64,000 nucleotides of DNA from RBG-16-66-20 sp036560705 (GCA_036560705.1 DATBQR010000010.1:44637-108636); one strand, 5' to 3'; positions 17,748 through 27,483 are shown, counted from the stretch's first letter. The notes: generated from the sequence alone by a model not told the origin. A program made the numbers and translations.

Positions 17748-20700
17748 CTAGACGTAGTCCTTGGCCGCGGTCTCGGCATCGACCGGCGCGCCGGTCAGGT
17801 TGCCCTGGAGGAAATCGCAGCCGCAAGCCTTGAGCGCTTCGCGCTGCAGTTCCGACTCCACGCCGACGGCGGTCACCTTGAGCTCCAGCGCATGCGCGAG
17901 GCCCACGATGCCGGCGACGATCGCCTTGCTCTCCTTGTGTGCCTCGGCCACCAGCGAGCGGTCGATCTTCAGCTTGCCCACCGGCAGCTGGCGCAGGCCG
18001 ACCAGGCTGGAATAGGCGGCGCCGAAGCTGTCGATCGCCACCGTCACCCCGAGGTCGCGCAGCTTCTTCAGCACCGCGGCGGCGAGATCGACGTTCTGCA
18101 TCACCGTCGGCTCGGCGACTTCGATCTCGAGCAGCGGCGGCGGCAGCCCGGTTTCCTTGAGCGCGCGCGCCACCAGTTCGGCAAGCTTGGGGTCGTGGAA
18201 CTGGCGCGGCGACAGGTTGACGCTCACCGGCAGGCCGCGCTCGGTGCCGATGAAGGTCGCCCAGCGGCAGGCTTCGTGCAGCATCCATTCGCCCAGGCGC
18301 AGGATCAGGCCCGTGTCCTCGGCGAGGTGGACGAACTCCGCGGGGCCGACCACGCCGCGCGCCGGATGCTGCCAGCGCAGCAGCGCCTCGTGCGCCGCGG
18401 CGCGCCCGGTGGCCGGATCGACCATCGGCTGGTAGTAGACGCGCATCTCGCCCGCCTGCACCGCGCGCCGCAGGTCGCTCTCCAGCACCAGGCGCTTGGA
18501 GGCGGACTGGTTCATCTGCTCGGTGAAGAACTGGTAGTTGGCGCGCCCGGTTTCCTTGGCGTGGTACATCGCCGCGTCGGCGTTGCGGATCAGCGTCTCG
18601 GCGTCGCGCCCGTCGTCCGGGAACACGCTGATGCCGACCGAGGGGGTGATGGTCAGCTCGCGGTCGTCCACCGAGAAGGGCAGCGCGACCGTCTCCAGGA
18701 TCTTCGCCGCGACGTTGGCGGCGTCCGAGGAGCGCTTGATCTCCGGCAGCACCACCACGAATTCGTCGCCGCCCATGCGGCAGATGGTGTCCACCACGCG
18801 CAGCTGCTTGATCAGGCGCTCGGCCACCTCCTTCAGCACCACGTCGCCCGCCGAGTGCCCGAGCGAATCGTTGATCGCCTTGAAGCGGTCCAGGTCGACG
18901 AACATCACCGCGGTCTGCTTGCGGTTGCGGTGGCTGAGCGCGAGCGCCTGCGTCAGCCGGTCCTCCAGCAGGCGCCGGTTGGGAAGTCCCGTGAGCGCAT
19001 CGTGGTCGGCGAGGTGCTGGGCGCGGGTCTCCGCCTGCCGGCGGTCCGAGATCTCCGCCTGCAGGCGCTCGTTCGCCGCCTGCAGCTCGGCGGTGCGTTC
19101 CTCCACCGCGCGCTCGAGCGCGTCGCGCGAGGCCTGCAGGGATTCGCGCGTCGCGCGCTCGGCCGTGATGTCCTCGTAGATCCCGATGGTGCCCTCCTCG
19201 GGATGCACGGGGTCGATCGCCTTGGCCACCAGCTTGCACCAGAACAGCGACCCGTCCTTGCGCCGGAACTGGCGCTCGCCGACATGGCTGCTGCCGGTCG
19301 CCAGGTGCGGGTACATGGCGGCGCCCGCGGCCTCGTATTCCTCCCGCGACAGGAACAGCGGTTCGGTGGACATGCCCACCATCTCGCCCCGGGCGTAGCC
19401 GAGCATTTCCTCCAGGCGCGGATTGCAGCGCTGGAAGACCCGCTGGCGCAGGAAGGCGATGCCCACGGTGGCGTTGGTGAGGATCAGTTCCTGCTCGGCG
19501 AGGGCGCGCTGCACGCGCGCCTCCGCCTCGCGCTCAACGGTGACGTCCTCCAGGCTCCAGATCCATTCCTGGTCGGCGCCGCCGGCATCGATGCGGCGTC
19601 CGCGTGTGCGGCACAGGAAGGTGGAGCCGTCCGCGCGCTTGAAGCGCCACTCCATCTCGTGCGTGCCCCCCGGTTCGGTGTTCCGGTACGCGAGAGTGCC
19701 CGCCTGGGTCCATTCCGCGTCGCTGGCGAACAGGACCGACGAGGGAAGGCCGATCAGCGCGCCGGGCGGCGCACCCACCATCTCCTCGAGGAAGCGGTTG
19801 CAGCGCTCGATCCTGCGGCTGCGCACGAAGGCGATGCCGACGGTGGCGTTGTCGAGGATCAGCTCCTGCTCGCGCACCATGCGCTGGACCTCGCCGTCGG
19901 CGCGCCGGCGCTCGGTAATGTCCTCGAACAGCCACACATAGCCCTTGGCGAGGTTGCCGGGCTCGAGCGCCCGCCCGGTGCGCCGGCACCAGAACCCGGA
20001 GCCGTCCTTACGCCGCAGCCACTGTTCCGGCGAGGGCGTCTTGCCGGCCTCGATCTCCGCGATGTACTGCCCGCTCGCCTCGAACTCCTCGTCGGTGAAG
20101 TAGTACTGCCGCGTCGACGCGCCGAGCGCCTCGCCGGGGGCGTAGCCGAACAGCTCCTCGAAGCGGCGGTTGCAGCGGACGATTTTCCGGTCGCGCTGGA
20201 AGGCGATGCCGATCACCACGTTGTTGGTGATCGCCTGCTGCTCGGAGAGCAGGCGCTGCAGTTCTTCCTCGGCGCGCTTCTGCTCGGTGATGTCCTCGAG
20301 CAGCCATACCGAGCCGCGCGCCGGGTCGGCCGGGTCCACCGCGCGGCCGGTCGAACGCTCCCAGAACACCGTGCCGTCGCGCCGCTTCGCCTGCAGCACG
20401 TGCGTGTGCGTCTGGCCGCGCGCCATCTCGGCGTAGCTCCCGGTCGCGAGGGCGTGATCGCTTTCCGCGGCGTAGGTGACCGAAGTGGGCTTGCCGTTCA
20501 GCTCGCCGGGGGCGAAGCCGTACATCTCCTCCATGCGCCGGTTGCAGCGCACGATGATGCGATCGCGCACGAAGCAGATGCCGATCGAGGCGGTGTCCAG
20601 GATCGCGCTCTGCTCGCGCAGCAGGCGGGCGACCTCGTCGGCGTGGCGCTTGCGGCCGGTGATGTCTTCGAGGATCCAGACCGTGCCGCGCTGCGCGTCG

Positions 20701-21134
20701 GTCGCGCTGACCGCCTTGGCGATCATGCGCGCGAGGAAGGTCGAGCCGTCCTTGCGCCGCATCTCCCACTCGACATCCACCTGCCGGCCCGCGCCGAGCA
20801 GCGGCACCGCGATCCCGCCCATCGCCTCGTAGCTCTCCCGCGAGGGATACGCCACCTCGCCGGGCTGGCCGATCAGCTCCTCGGCGTTCCAGCCGAGCAT
20901 TTCGGCGAACTTCGGATTGCAGAGCGTGAACTTGCGGTCGCGCGTGAAGGCGATGCCGATGGACGCATTGGCGAGGATCGCCTTGTACTCGAGCTGCGCG
21001 TCGCGCGGCCGGCCCGCATAGCCCGCAGGCGGGCTCCTGACCCCATCCGCGGGCGGGGATTCGACGCCAGGCGCCGGGGCGTTTGCCGCCGCTGCGTCTT
21101 CCTCGAACGGACTGCGATCGTTCATCGACGCCAT
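17748..21134 (-). CDS. Five-PAS GGDEF-EAL cyclic-di-GMP signalling protein
   Basis: This 1128-residue soluble sensor has five tandem PAS-PAC units at about 52-160, 176-283, 300-407, 426-532 and 550-657, each starting with an NA-x-VGIAF-like core and ending in an EDIT-like PAC. A coiled coil (660-710), GGDEF domain (711-870) and EAL domain (885-1120) follow. The cyclase site MGGDEF at 787-792 is intact and an RVVD inhibitory site lies at 779-782. The EAL motif (916-918) is present, but the metal motif reads DSFG at 1035-1038 instead of DDFG and AEGVE reads AVGVE at 1089-1093. It probably makes cyclic-di-GMP, and phosphodiesterase activity is doubtful. ATG 21125 is an alternative start. Confidence 0.92.
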   Translation of the reverse strand: MASMNDRSPFEEDAAAANAPAPGVESPPADGVRSPPAGYAGRPRDAQLEYKAILANASIGIAFTRDRKFTLCNPKFAEMLGWNAEELIGQPGEVAYPSRESYEAMGGIAVPLLGAGRQVDVEWEMRRKDGSTFLARMIAKAVSATDAQRGTVWILEDITGRKRHADEVARLLREQSAILDTASIGICFVRDRIIVRCNRRMEEMYGFAPGELNGKPTSVTYAAESDHALATGSYAEMARGQTHTHVLQAKRRDGTVFWERSTGRAVDPADPARGSVWLLEDITEQKRAEEELQRLLSEQQAITNNVVIGIAFQRDRKIVRCNRRFEELFGYAPGEALGASTRQYYFTDEEFEASGQYIAEIEAGKTPSPEQWLRRKDGSGFWCRRTGRALEPGNLAKGYVWLFEDITERRRADGEVQRMVREQELILDNATVGIAFVRSRRIERCNRFLEEMVGAPPGALIGLPSSVLFASDAEWTQAGTLAYRNTEPGGTHEMEWRFKRADGSTFLCRTRGRRIDAGGADQEWIWSLEDVTVEREAEARVQRALAEQELILTNATVGIAFLRQRVFQRCNPRLEEMLGYARGEMVGMSTEPLFLSREEYEAAGAAMYPHLATGSSHVGERQFRRKDGSLFWCKLVAKAIDPVHPEEGTIGIYEDITAERATRESLQASRDALERAVEERTAELQAANERLQAEISDRRQAETRAQHLADHDALTGLPNRRLLEDRLTQALALSHRNRKQTAVMFVDLDRFKAINDSLGHSAGDVVLKEVAERLIKQLRVVDTICRMGGDEFVVVLPEIKRSSDAANVAAKILETVALPFSVDDRELTITPSVGISVFPDDGRDAETLIRNADAAMYHAKETGRANYQFFTEQMNQSASKRLVLESDLRRAVQAGEMRVYYQPMVDPATGRAAAHEALLRWQHPARGVVGPAEFVHLAEDTGLILRLGEWMLHEACRWATFIGTERGLPVSVNLSPRQFHDPKLAELVARALKETGLPPPLLEIEVAEPTVMQNVDLAAAVLKKLRDLGVTVAIDSFGAAYSSLVGLRQLPVGKLKIDRSLVAEAHKESKAIVAGIVGLAHALELKVTAVGVESELQREALKACGCDFLQGNLTGAPVDAETAAKDYV

Positions 21135-21198
21135 TCCCCCACGACCTCGCGGTTCTCCCCGAGCTATCGTTCGAATCGTACCTCCAATTGCGCTCCCG

Positions 21199-21939
21199 CT
21201 ACCAGAAGCTCTCCACCGTAATCTGCCCGGGACTGCGGCGGCGGTGCTTCTTCAGGCCGCGCGCCGCGAGCGCCGCCGCCATGTCCTTCAGCATGTCCGG
21301 GTTGCCGCAGAGCATCAACTGCGAACGCTCCGGGGAAATGGCCGCCGCCGCGGCCTCCAGGCGGCCGTCCGCGAGCGCCGCGGGAATGCGCCCTTGCAGC
21401 GCGCCGGAGAATGTTTCGCGGCTGACAAAACGAACGTATGAAAGCCTCCCGGGATGGGTGTGCATCAACTGTTCGATCAGGTCCCCGTAGACCAGCTCGT
21501 TCGCATGGCGCACTCCGTGCACGAGAATCACCCGCCGGTAGCGCTGCCAGGGCGCCTCGGTGCGCAGGATCGACAGGAAGGGCGCGATACCCGTGCCGGT
21601 AGCCACCAGCCAGAGATCCTCTGCCGGCGGGACTTCCGACAGGATCAGCCAGCCAGCGGGATTGTCCGCGACATGCAGCGTGTCGCCCGCCTGGAGGCGC
21701 GCCAGCTGCGGCGAGAGCGGTCCTTCCGGTACCACCACGCCGTAGAACTCCAGCACCGGGTCGGCGGGCGCGTTGACGAACGAAAACGGCCTCGCAATAC
21801 GCTCTTCCCCGATGTCCAGGCCGATACGCACGAACTGTCCCGCTTCGAACTTCAACCGCGGCGCCTCGACGCGCAGCGAGAACAGCGTATCAGTCCACGC
21901 GCGGTTTTCGATCACCCGCCCCGGAATCCAGCCGCTCAT
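21199..21939 (-). CDS. fpr: Ferredoxin-NADP reductase
   Basis: This 246-residue flavoprotein transfers electrons between NADPH and ferredoxin or flavodoxin. The FAD motif RPFSFVNAP (RxYS-like) and the NADP-binding GTGIAPFLSILR are in place. LMLCGNPDML and the C-terminal aromatic VESFW match bacterial Fpr. Its start overlaps the DUF3301 gene by four bases. The truncated ferredoxin nearby may once have been a partner, but intact ferredoxins should exist elsewhere. Confidence 0.9.
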   Translation of the reverse strand: MSGWIPGRVIENRAWTDTLFSLRVEAPRLKFEAGQFVRIGLDIGEERIARPFSFVNAPADPVLEFYGVVVPEGPLSPQLARLQAGDTLHVADNPAGWLILSEVPPAEDLWLVATGTGIAPFLSILRTEAPWQRYRRVILVHGVRHANELVYGDLIEQLMHTHPGRLSYVRFVSRETFSGALQGRIPAALADGRLEAAAAAISPERSQLMLCGNPDMLKDMAAALAARGLKKHRRRSPGQITVESFW

Positions 21940-22244
21940 TGGACGGGATAAGGCTCGATGTAGAGATCCTGCACGTCGGCGCCCAGCACAGTGATCGAGC
22001 CGCGGCGGCGGTTGTTGCCGTTGTCGGAGAACTCGAACACGAACACGCGCCGGATCCTCAGCTCGCCGGCGTCGTTGCGCGCGAGGCGCAGCCCCGCGCC
22101 GGCCACCGTTTCATCGAGCAGCTGCAGGCCGTTGCGCTCGCAGGCGGTGCGCCCGGCCGCGAGCGCCCGCTCGCGCGCGCGCAGGCTGTCGATCCAGAAC
22201 GCGAGGCCGGCGACGATGAGGACCAGGGCAACCGTCTCCCACAT
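21936..22244 (-). CDS. DUF3301 membrane-anchored protein
   Basis: This 102-residue protein has one N-terminal membrane helix (VALVLIVAGLAFWI), then the conserved block LRARERALAAGRTACERNGLQLLDETVA and a C-terminal FEFSDNGNNRRRGSITVLG. This is the DUF3301 family of Beta- and Gammaproteobacteria, with no known function. It is joined base to base with the aldo/keto reductase gene upstream and overlaps fpr downstream. Confidence 0.85.
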   Translation of the reverse strand: MWETVALVLIVAGLAFWIDSLRARERALAAGRTACERNGLQLLDETVAGAGLRLARNDAGELRIRRVFVFEFSDNGNNRRRGSITVLGADVQDLYIEPYPVQ

Positions 22245-23291
22245 CTATTGCGCGCAGGGGCTCGGATAGAGCGCGTTGACGGCTTCTATTTCCTCCTGCA
22301 GTTCCTTTGATATTTCCATTCCGAAGAAACCCGACAGCTCGTCCAGCTGCCTGATCGAAGTCGCCCCGATGATGGTCGAGGCGGTGAAGAAGCGGCTCTT
22401 GCAGAACGCCAGCGCGATGCCGGCGAGCGGTAGGTGGTGTTTTTCCGCGAGTCGGTGGTATGCCTCGACGGCCGCCAGCACGCGCGGCCGCTTGTAGCGC
22501 TCGCCGAAATCCGCGAATTTCTGCAGCCGTGCCGCGCCCGGCCAGGGTTTCGCTTTCATCTTGTCCGAGAGCAGGCCCATGGCGAGCGGGGAGTAGGCGA
22601 GCAGCGGCACGCCGACGCGGCGGCTCGCCTCCGCGAGGTCGCCGTCGAACAGGCGGTTCACCAGGCTGTAGCCGTTCTGCACGGAGGCCGGCGGCGGCAG
22701 GCCGTTGTCCTTCGCTACGCGCGTGAATTCGCACAGGCCCCAGGCGGTTTCGTTGGACAGCCCGTAGGCGCGGATTTTTCCGGCCTTGATCGCCGCCGCC
22801 ATGCCCTCGACCTGCTCGAGGATGGGCGTCGCTTCGCGCTCCTTCGACGGGTCGTACTGCCAGGCGCCGAAGGCAGGCACGTAGCGTTCGGGCCAGTGGA
22901 TCTGGTAGAGGTCGATGTAGTCGGTCTGCAGGCGCTGCAGGCTGTCGTCGATCGCCCAGGGGATGGTCTTCCTGGTGACGTGGTTCTCGCCGTTGCGGAT
23001 CCACTCGCGCCGCCCCGGGCCGGCGATCTTCGAGGCGAGCACGATGCCCGCCCGCTTCGCCTTGTTCCTGCCGAGCCAGCTGCCGATGATCTTCTCGGTC
23101 GCGCCCTGCGTCTTCTGCGCCGGCGGCACCGGGTACATCTCGGCGGTATCGATGAAATTGATGCCGCGATCCAGCGCCCATTCGATCTGCGCGTGGCCCT
23201 CGGCTTCCGTGTTCTGCTCCCCCCAGGTCATGGTGCCGAGGCAGATCTCGCTGACCTCCAGCGTGCTCGCGCCCAGCTTGCGTTTTTTCAT
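22245..23291 (-). CDS. Aldo/keto reductase (Tas-like)
   Basis: This 348-residue NADPH-dependent oxidoreductase has the AKR barrel pattern: LGTMTWGEQNTEAEGHAQIEWALDRGIN, FIDTAEMYP with the catalytic Tyr, LASKIAGPGRR with Lys, and IDLYQIHWPERY with His. The long insertion after the first helices is typical of the Tas branch. It reduces aldehydes or ketones; the substrate is open. It starts 12 bases after the cyclase gene and is followed immediately by DUF3301. Confidence 0.9.
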   Translation of the reverse strand: MKKRKLGASTLEVSEICLGTMTWGEQNTEAEGHAQIEWALDRGINFIDTAEMYPVPPAQKTQGATEKIIGSWLGRNKAKRAGIVLASKIAGPGRREWIRNGENHVTRKTIPWAIDDSLQRLQTDYIDLYQIHWPERYVPAFGAWQYDPSKEREATPILEQVEGMAAAIKAGKIRAYGLSNETAWGLCEFTRVAKDNGLPPPASVQNGYSLVNRLFDGDLAEASRRVGVPLLAYSPLAMGLLSDKMKAKPWPGAARLQKFADFGERYKRPRVLAAVEAYHRLAEKHHLPLAGIALAFCKSRFFTASTIIGATSIRQLDELSGFFGMEISKELQEEIEAVNALYPSPCAQ

Positions 23292-23303
23292 GCCCTGATT
23301 TTC

Positions 23304-25109
23304 TCACGCCCCGCGCAGGGCAAAGGCGGGAACGGTCTGCGAAAAACCCTTCAATTGCAGATCGCCGACCGGGTCGAACTCGAATGACCCTTCCAGCGCC
23401 GCGACCGTCTTGCGGTCGGCGAGGATCTGCCCGCCCTTCGCCTCGGCGCACAGGCGCGCCGCCAGATTCGTCACCGGGCCGATCGCGGCGTAGTCCCGGC
23501 GTCCCTCGAAACCGATGGCGCCCAGCGTCGCAAAACCCTGCGCGATGCCCGCGCCGAGGCCAAGGTCATGGCCACGCTTCTTCCAGAGCGCAGCGATCGG
23601 CTCGAAGGCGCGCATCATGGCGATCGCTGCCCGCATCGCCTGCTCCGCAGGCCGCTCGACCGGCAGCGGGTCGTTGAAGAAAACCATCACCGAGTCCCCG
23701 GCGAAACGCTCGATCGTGCCTTCGTGCTCCATCACCAGCTTGCCGAGCGCGCCGTGGAAATCGCTCAGCAGCTCCATCACTTCCTCGGGTTCGGCCGCGC
23801 CGGTGAACGCGGTGAAGCCGCGCAGGTCGAAGAACTGCACCGTGATCTCGCGCCGGTGGGTCTTGAGGAGATCATCTCCCTTACCCGCGGCCAGGAGTTC
23901 GGCGAGCTGCGGCGAGAAGAAGCTCTTCAGCCGCGCCATGCGCTCTTCGTTCAGAGCCTTTGTCTCGTTGAACAGCCGCACGTTCTCGATCGCGATCACC
24001 GCCTGGTTGGCAAAATTCCCGATCAGGGCGATCTGTCGCTCGGTGAAGGCGCGCACTTCCGTGCGGTACATCGCGACTTCGCCGATCACCTCGTTTTCCT
24101 TCATCATCGGCACGAGAAGCAGCGTGCGCATCCCGGCGACTTCCACCGCGGCAACGGGCAGCGGCGCGCCCGAGCGGTAGCCTGCGTCCTCGCGCATGTC
24201 CACGATATGGACCGACTTGCCGCTTGTCACGACGCGGGCAAGCGGCACATCGGGCGAAGGCCGCACCGTCATTCCGGTGCGCCATTGCTCGGCCGGCAGC
24301 GCGCCGTGGAGCGCGGCCATTCTGAAGGCGTCGCCCTCCCGCAGCCAAAAAACGCCGTAGGCCGCCTCGCACAGCGACGTCGCATTCGCAAGGATGGCCT
24401 TGAATACCGGCATCAGCTCGCTTGGCGAGCTCGAGATGATGCGCAGGATCTCGGAGGTCGCGGTTTGCTGCTCCAGCGCCTCCTTGGTCTCATTGAACAG
24501 CCGCACGTTCTCGATCGCGATCACCGCCTGGTCGGCGAAGGTTCGAAGCAAGGCATTCTGCCTTTCGGAAAGCGGCCCCGGCGCGAGGCGCACCACGCTG
24601 ATGGCGCCGATGGCGGCTCCGTCGCGCATCATGGGTGCCACGGACATCGCCCGGTAGCCGCTCAGCGCAAAGTGCCGTCGCCCTTCCACGAACTTCTCCT
24701 GCACCGCCAATGCATCGGCCACCTCAACCATCGCGCAATCCAGGATCGCGGCGCTCTGGATATACTCGCGGTCGAGGGGAAAAGGAAAACGGCCAGCCCA
24801 TTTCGCAGCGCGCCCCGGGTCCGACTCGGCGATGGCCATGAGCCGCACCTGCCCGCCATCCGGCCGCACTACCGCCACCGCGGCCTCCTTGAACAGCCGG
24901 ACGCCGGTCCGGACGATCGCTTCGAACACAGGCTGCACGTCCGACGGCGAGCTCGCAATGACCTTCAGTATTTCCGCCGTCGCCGTCTGCCGCTGCAGCG
25001 CCTCGGCGAGCTGCTGCTTGAGCGGGACCTCAGCGGTTTTACCGCGGGCGCGCGCCTTCCGCCGCAGTCGCGGCCGGATGGCCTGCCTGGTTTTCCTGGA
25101 TGCTGCCAT
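23304..25109 (-). CDS. GAF-GAF class III adenylate/guanylate cyclase
   Basis: This 601-residue soluble protein has a basic N-terminus, two GAF sensor domains (about 55-205 and 228-385) separated by repeated helices containing VIAIENVRLFNETK, and a class III cyclase domain from about 415. Metal aspartates are seen in FFDLRGFTAFT and FAGDSVMVFFND. The adenine-pocket and transition-state residues lie in DYAAIGPVTNLAARLC (Asp, Asn and Arg). All catalytic positions are present, so activity is likely. The second messenger is probably cAMP. It lies between catabolic genes on the same strand. Confidence 0.88.
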   Translation of the reverse strand: MAASRKTRQAIRPRLRRKARARGKTAEVPLKQQLAEALQRQTATAEILKVIASSPSDVQPVFEAIVRTGVRLFKEAAVAVVRPDGGQVRLMAIAESDPGRAAKWAGRFPFPLDREYIQSAAILDCAMVEVADALAVQEKFVEGRRHFALSGYRAMSVAPMMRDGAAIGAISVVRLAPGPLSERQNALLRTFADQAVIAIENVRLFNETKEALEQQTATSEILRIISSSPSELMPVFKAILANATSLCEAAYGVFWLREGDAFRMAALHGALPAEQWRTGMTVRPSPDVPLARVVTSGKSVHIVDMREDAGYRSGAPLPVAAVEVAGMRTLLLVPMMKENEVIGEVAMYRTEVRAFTERQIALIGNFANQAVIAIENVRLFNETKALNEERMARLKSFFSPQLAELLAAGKGDDLLKTHRREITVQFFDLRGFTAFTGAAEPEEVMELLSDFHGALGKLVMEHEGTIERFAGDSVMVFFNDPLPVERPAEQAMRAAIAMMRAFEPIAALWKKRGHDLGLGAGIAQGFATLGAIGFEGRRDYAAIGPVTNLAARLCAEAKGGQILADRKTVAALEGSFEFDPVGDLQLKGFSQTVPAFALRGA

Positions 25110-25138
25110 GGGTCCCCTTCCCCGGCGAACGCCAATTA

Positions 25139-26719
25139 TCAGGGATTCCCTATGAGATCGGCGGCTTTCTCGGCGATGGCGATTACCGCGGCGTTGGTAT
25201 TGCCCGAGACCACCGCCGGCATGACGGAGGCGTCGACAACGCGCAGGCCCTGGATGCCGCGCAGGCGCAACCGCGAATCCACCACGGAGCGCTCGTCGGT
25301 GCCCATGCGGCAGGTGGAGGTGGGATGGAACACGCTCTCGCCGGACCGGCGCAGTACCTCGAGCAGCTCCTCGTCCGTCTGCACCCCGGCGCCGGGATGC
25401 TCCTCCTTCACGATGTAGCCCGAGAGCGGCGCCGCATGCGCGATGCGGCGCGCGATCTTCAGGCCTTCCACCATCACCCGCCGGTCGTTTTCCGTGGCGA
25501 GGTAGTTGTAGCGGATCGCCGGCGCCGCGCGCGGGTCGGCGGACTTGATGCGCACCGAACCGCGCGACTCCACCTGCAGCTGCGATACCGAGATCGTGAA
25601 GCCCGACCAGGGATGCAGCAGGCCGCCGCGCTTGGCGGTCGAGAAATTGATGAAGTACAGCTGCGCGTCCGGGCGCTTGAGTTCCGGCCGCGTGCGCACG
25701 AAGGCCGCGGCATGGCCGGCGCTGACGGTGAGCGGCCCGCGCTTGAAGAGGAAGTAGTCGAGCCCGATCTTCGCCTGCCGGAACAGGCTCGCCATGTCGT
25801 CGTTCAGCGTGATGGGTTTGTTGGCGCGCCAGAACGTGCGGCAGTAGAAATGGTCCTGCAGGCCCTCGCCCACCTCGGGCGCATCCAGCACCACCGGGAT
25901 GCCGTGCTCTTCCAGCAGCGCCCGTGGCCCGACGCCCGAGAGCTGCAGCAGCTGCGGCGAATTGAACGAGCCGCCGCAGAGCAGGACTTCGCGGCTCGCC
26001 CTGGCTTGCAGCGTTTTTTCGCCTTTCGTGTATTCGACGGCAAATGCTTTTCGATCGGAAAATAAAATCTTCCTGGCAAGGGCCTCTGTCTCCACCCGCA
26101 GATTCGGCCGGCCTTCCGCCGGGCGCAGGTATTCGACCGCGGTGCTGCTGCGCCGGCCGTTCCGCATGGTGGCCTGGTAGTAGCCGGTGCCTTCCTGCTG
26201 TTCGCCGTTGAAGTCCCCGTTCGGCGGAATGCCGAGCGTCTGCGCCGAGGCGATGAAGGCGTCGCAGAGCTCGTGTCGCTCCAGGTCGGACACGGCGAGC
26301 GGGCCGCCGGCGCCGTGCAACGCGCTCGCGCCGCGGCTCTGGTGCTGCGCCTTCTTGAAATACGGCAGCAGTTCCACGTGCGACCAGCCGGGCACCTCCC
26401 AGGCGTCGAAATCCTCGGGCTGGCCGCGGATGTAGACCAGGCCGTTGATCGAGGAGGAGCCGCCGAGCACTTTGCCGCGCGGGCTGAAGATGCGCCGGCC
26501 GTTCAGCTGCGGCTCGGGCTCCGAATCGTAGGCCCAGTTGACGTCGCGGCGGGCGAACAGCCTGCCGTAGCCGAGCGGGATGTGGATCCAGGGATCGGTG
26601 TCGCGCGGCCCCGCTTCCAGCAGCAGCACGCGCACCGCGGGATCCGCCGACAGGCGGTTGGCCAGCACGCAGCCCGCCGAGCCCGCGCCGACGATGATGT
26701 AGTCGTATTCCCCTCCCAC
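25139..26719 (-). CDS. GMC-family FAD-dependent oxidoreductase
   Basis: This 526-residue flavoenzyme resembles choline and alcohol dehydrogenases. The ADP-binding motif YDYIIVGAGSAGCVLANRL, GKVLGGSSSINGLVYIRG, SPQLLQLSGVGP and the C-terminal HPTSTCRMG with active-site histidine are all present, ending VSGNTNAAVIAIAEKAA. The start is GTG 26719, nine bases after the SDR stop. It likely oxidises a primary alcohol to an aldehyde. A rare-codon island spans about 26010-26072. With the upstream SDR and hydrolase genes it suggests an alcohol degradation route. Confidence 0.92.
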   Translation of the reverse strand: MGGEYDYIIVGAGSAGCVLANRLSADPAVRVLLLEAGPRDTDPWIHIPLGYGRLFARRDVNWAYDSEPEPQLNGRRIFSPRGKVLGGSSSINGLVYIRGQPEDFDAWEVPGWSHVELLPYFKKAQHQSRGASALHGAGGPLAVSDLERHELCDAFIASAQTLGIPPNGDFNGEQQEGTGYYQATMRNGRRSSTAVEYLRPAEGRPNLRVETEALARKILFSDRKAFAVEYTKGEKTLQARASREVLLCGGSFNSPQLLQLSGVGPRALLEEHGIPVVLDAPEVGEGLQDHFYCRTFWRANKPITLNDDMASLFRQAKIGLDYFLFKRGPLTVSAGHAAAFVRTRPELKRPDAQLYFINFSTAKRGGLLHPWSGFTISVSQLQVESRGSVRIKSADPRAAPAIRYNYLATENDRRVMVEGLKIARRIAHAAPLSGYIVKEEHPGAGVQTDEELLEVLRRSGESVFHPTSTCRMGTDERSVVDSRLRLRGIQGLRVVDASVMPAVVSGNTNAAVIAIAEKAADLIGNP

Positions 26720-26727
26720 GGCGAAGC

Positions 26728-27483
26728 TCAGCGCGGGGTGGAAATGTGCATGCCGCCGTCGACGAAGAGGGTTTCGCCGGTAGTCTGGCGCGCGCCCTCG
26801 ATCAGCCAGACGATGGTGTCGGCGATGTCCTCGGGACGCGCGTAATCCTTGAGCGGCACCAGGGTCGAGTAGTGCGCCGCCGCCTGCTTCGCGCGCTCGT
26901 CGCCCAGCGCGCCGGTCTGCCAGGGCGTATCCACGTAGCCCGGCAGGACCGCGTTGACGCGCACCTCGGGCCCGAGTACGCGCGCGAGCGACTTGGTCAT
27001 CGAATTGAGCGCGGCCTTGGAAGCCGCGTAGGCGATCGACGAGCCGGTGCCGAGCAGCGACGCCACCGAGGAGACGTTGACCACCGCGCCCTTGCCCGCC
27101 TTCAGCGCCGCCGCGCAGGCACGCACCATCTGGAACGGCCCGACCACGTTCAGGCGGTAGATGCGCAGGAAATCGTCGGCCGAGAGGCCGTCCAGGTCGG
27201 CGTGCTTGACGAACTTGGTGGTGCCGGCGTTGTTCACCAGCGCGTCGATGCGCCCCCATTTGTCCAGCGCCGCCTTGACGAGCTTCCCGCACTCGGCATC
27301 GTCGCCGACGTCGGCTTGCACGACGATGGCATCCTTGCACTTGGCGGCGACTTTCTTCGCCTCCGCCTCGCTTTTCGAATAGTTGATGACGACATTCCAG
27401 CCGCGCCCGGACAGGTTTATCGCGGTTGCGGCGCCGATGCCCGATGCAGACCCGGTAACGATTGCGACTTTTTTCTTGTCCAT
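26728..27483 (-). CDS. SDR-family oxidoreductase
   Basis: This 251-residue Rossmann enzyme has the cofactor motif VTGSASGIGAATA, NNAG, catalytic Ser in NVSSVASLLG, YAASK and the terminal GETLFVDGGMHIS. NADP or NAD preference cannot be fixed from sequence. It belongs to the FabG-like classical group. It lies six bases after the cyclase-family gene and eight bases before the GMC gene, so it acts in the same pathway, probably on a hydroxyacyl or alcohol intermediate. Confidence 0.92.
   Translation of the reverse strand: MDKKKVAIVTGSASGIGAATAINLSGRGWNVVINYSKSEAEAKKVAAKCKDAIVVQADVGDDAECGKLVKAALDKWGRIDALVNNAGTTKFVKHADLDGLSADDFLRIYRLNVVGPFQMVRACAAALKAGKGAVVNVSSVASLLGTGSSIAYAASKAALNSMTKSLARVLGPEVRVNAVLPGYVDTPWQTGALGDERAKQAAAHYSTLVPLKDYARPEDIADTIVWLIEGARQTTGETLFVDGGMHISTPR

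Noticed and set aside
19163..20990. Regular repeats in the PAS region considered as a CRISPR-like or DNA repeat array
   Set aside because: The repetition is at protein level with a period of about 375 bases in a single open frame; it is a tandem domain array.
17649..21221. A plus-strand open frame of about 1190 codons opposite the PAS-GGDEF-EAL gene
   Set aside because: It is antisense to a protein with complete domain motifs. The translation is Arg/His/Leu-rich low-complexity sequence, as expected from the complement of GC-rich codons.
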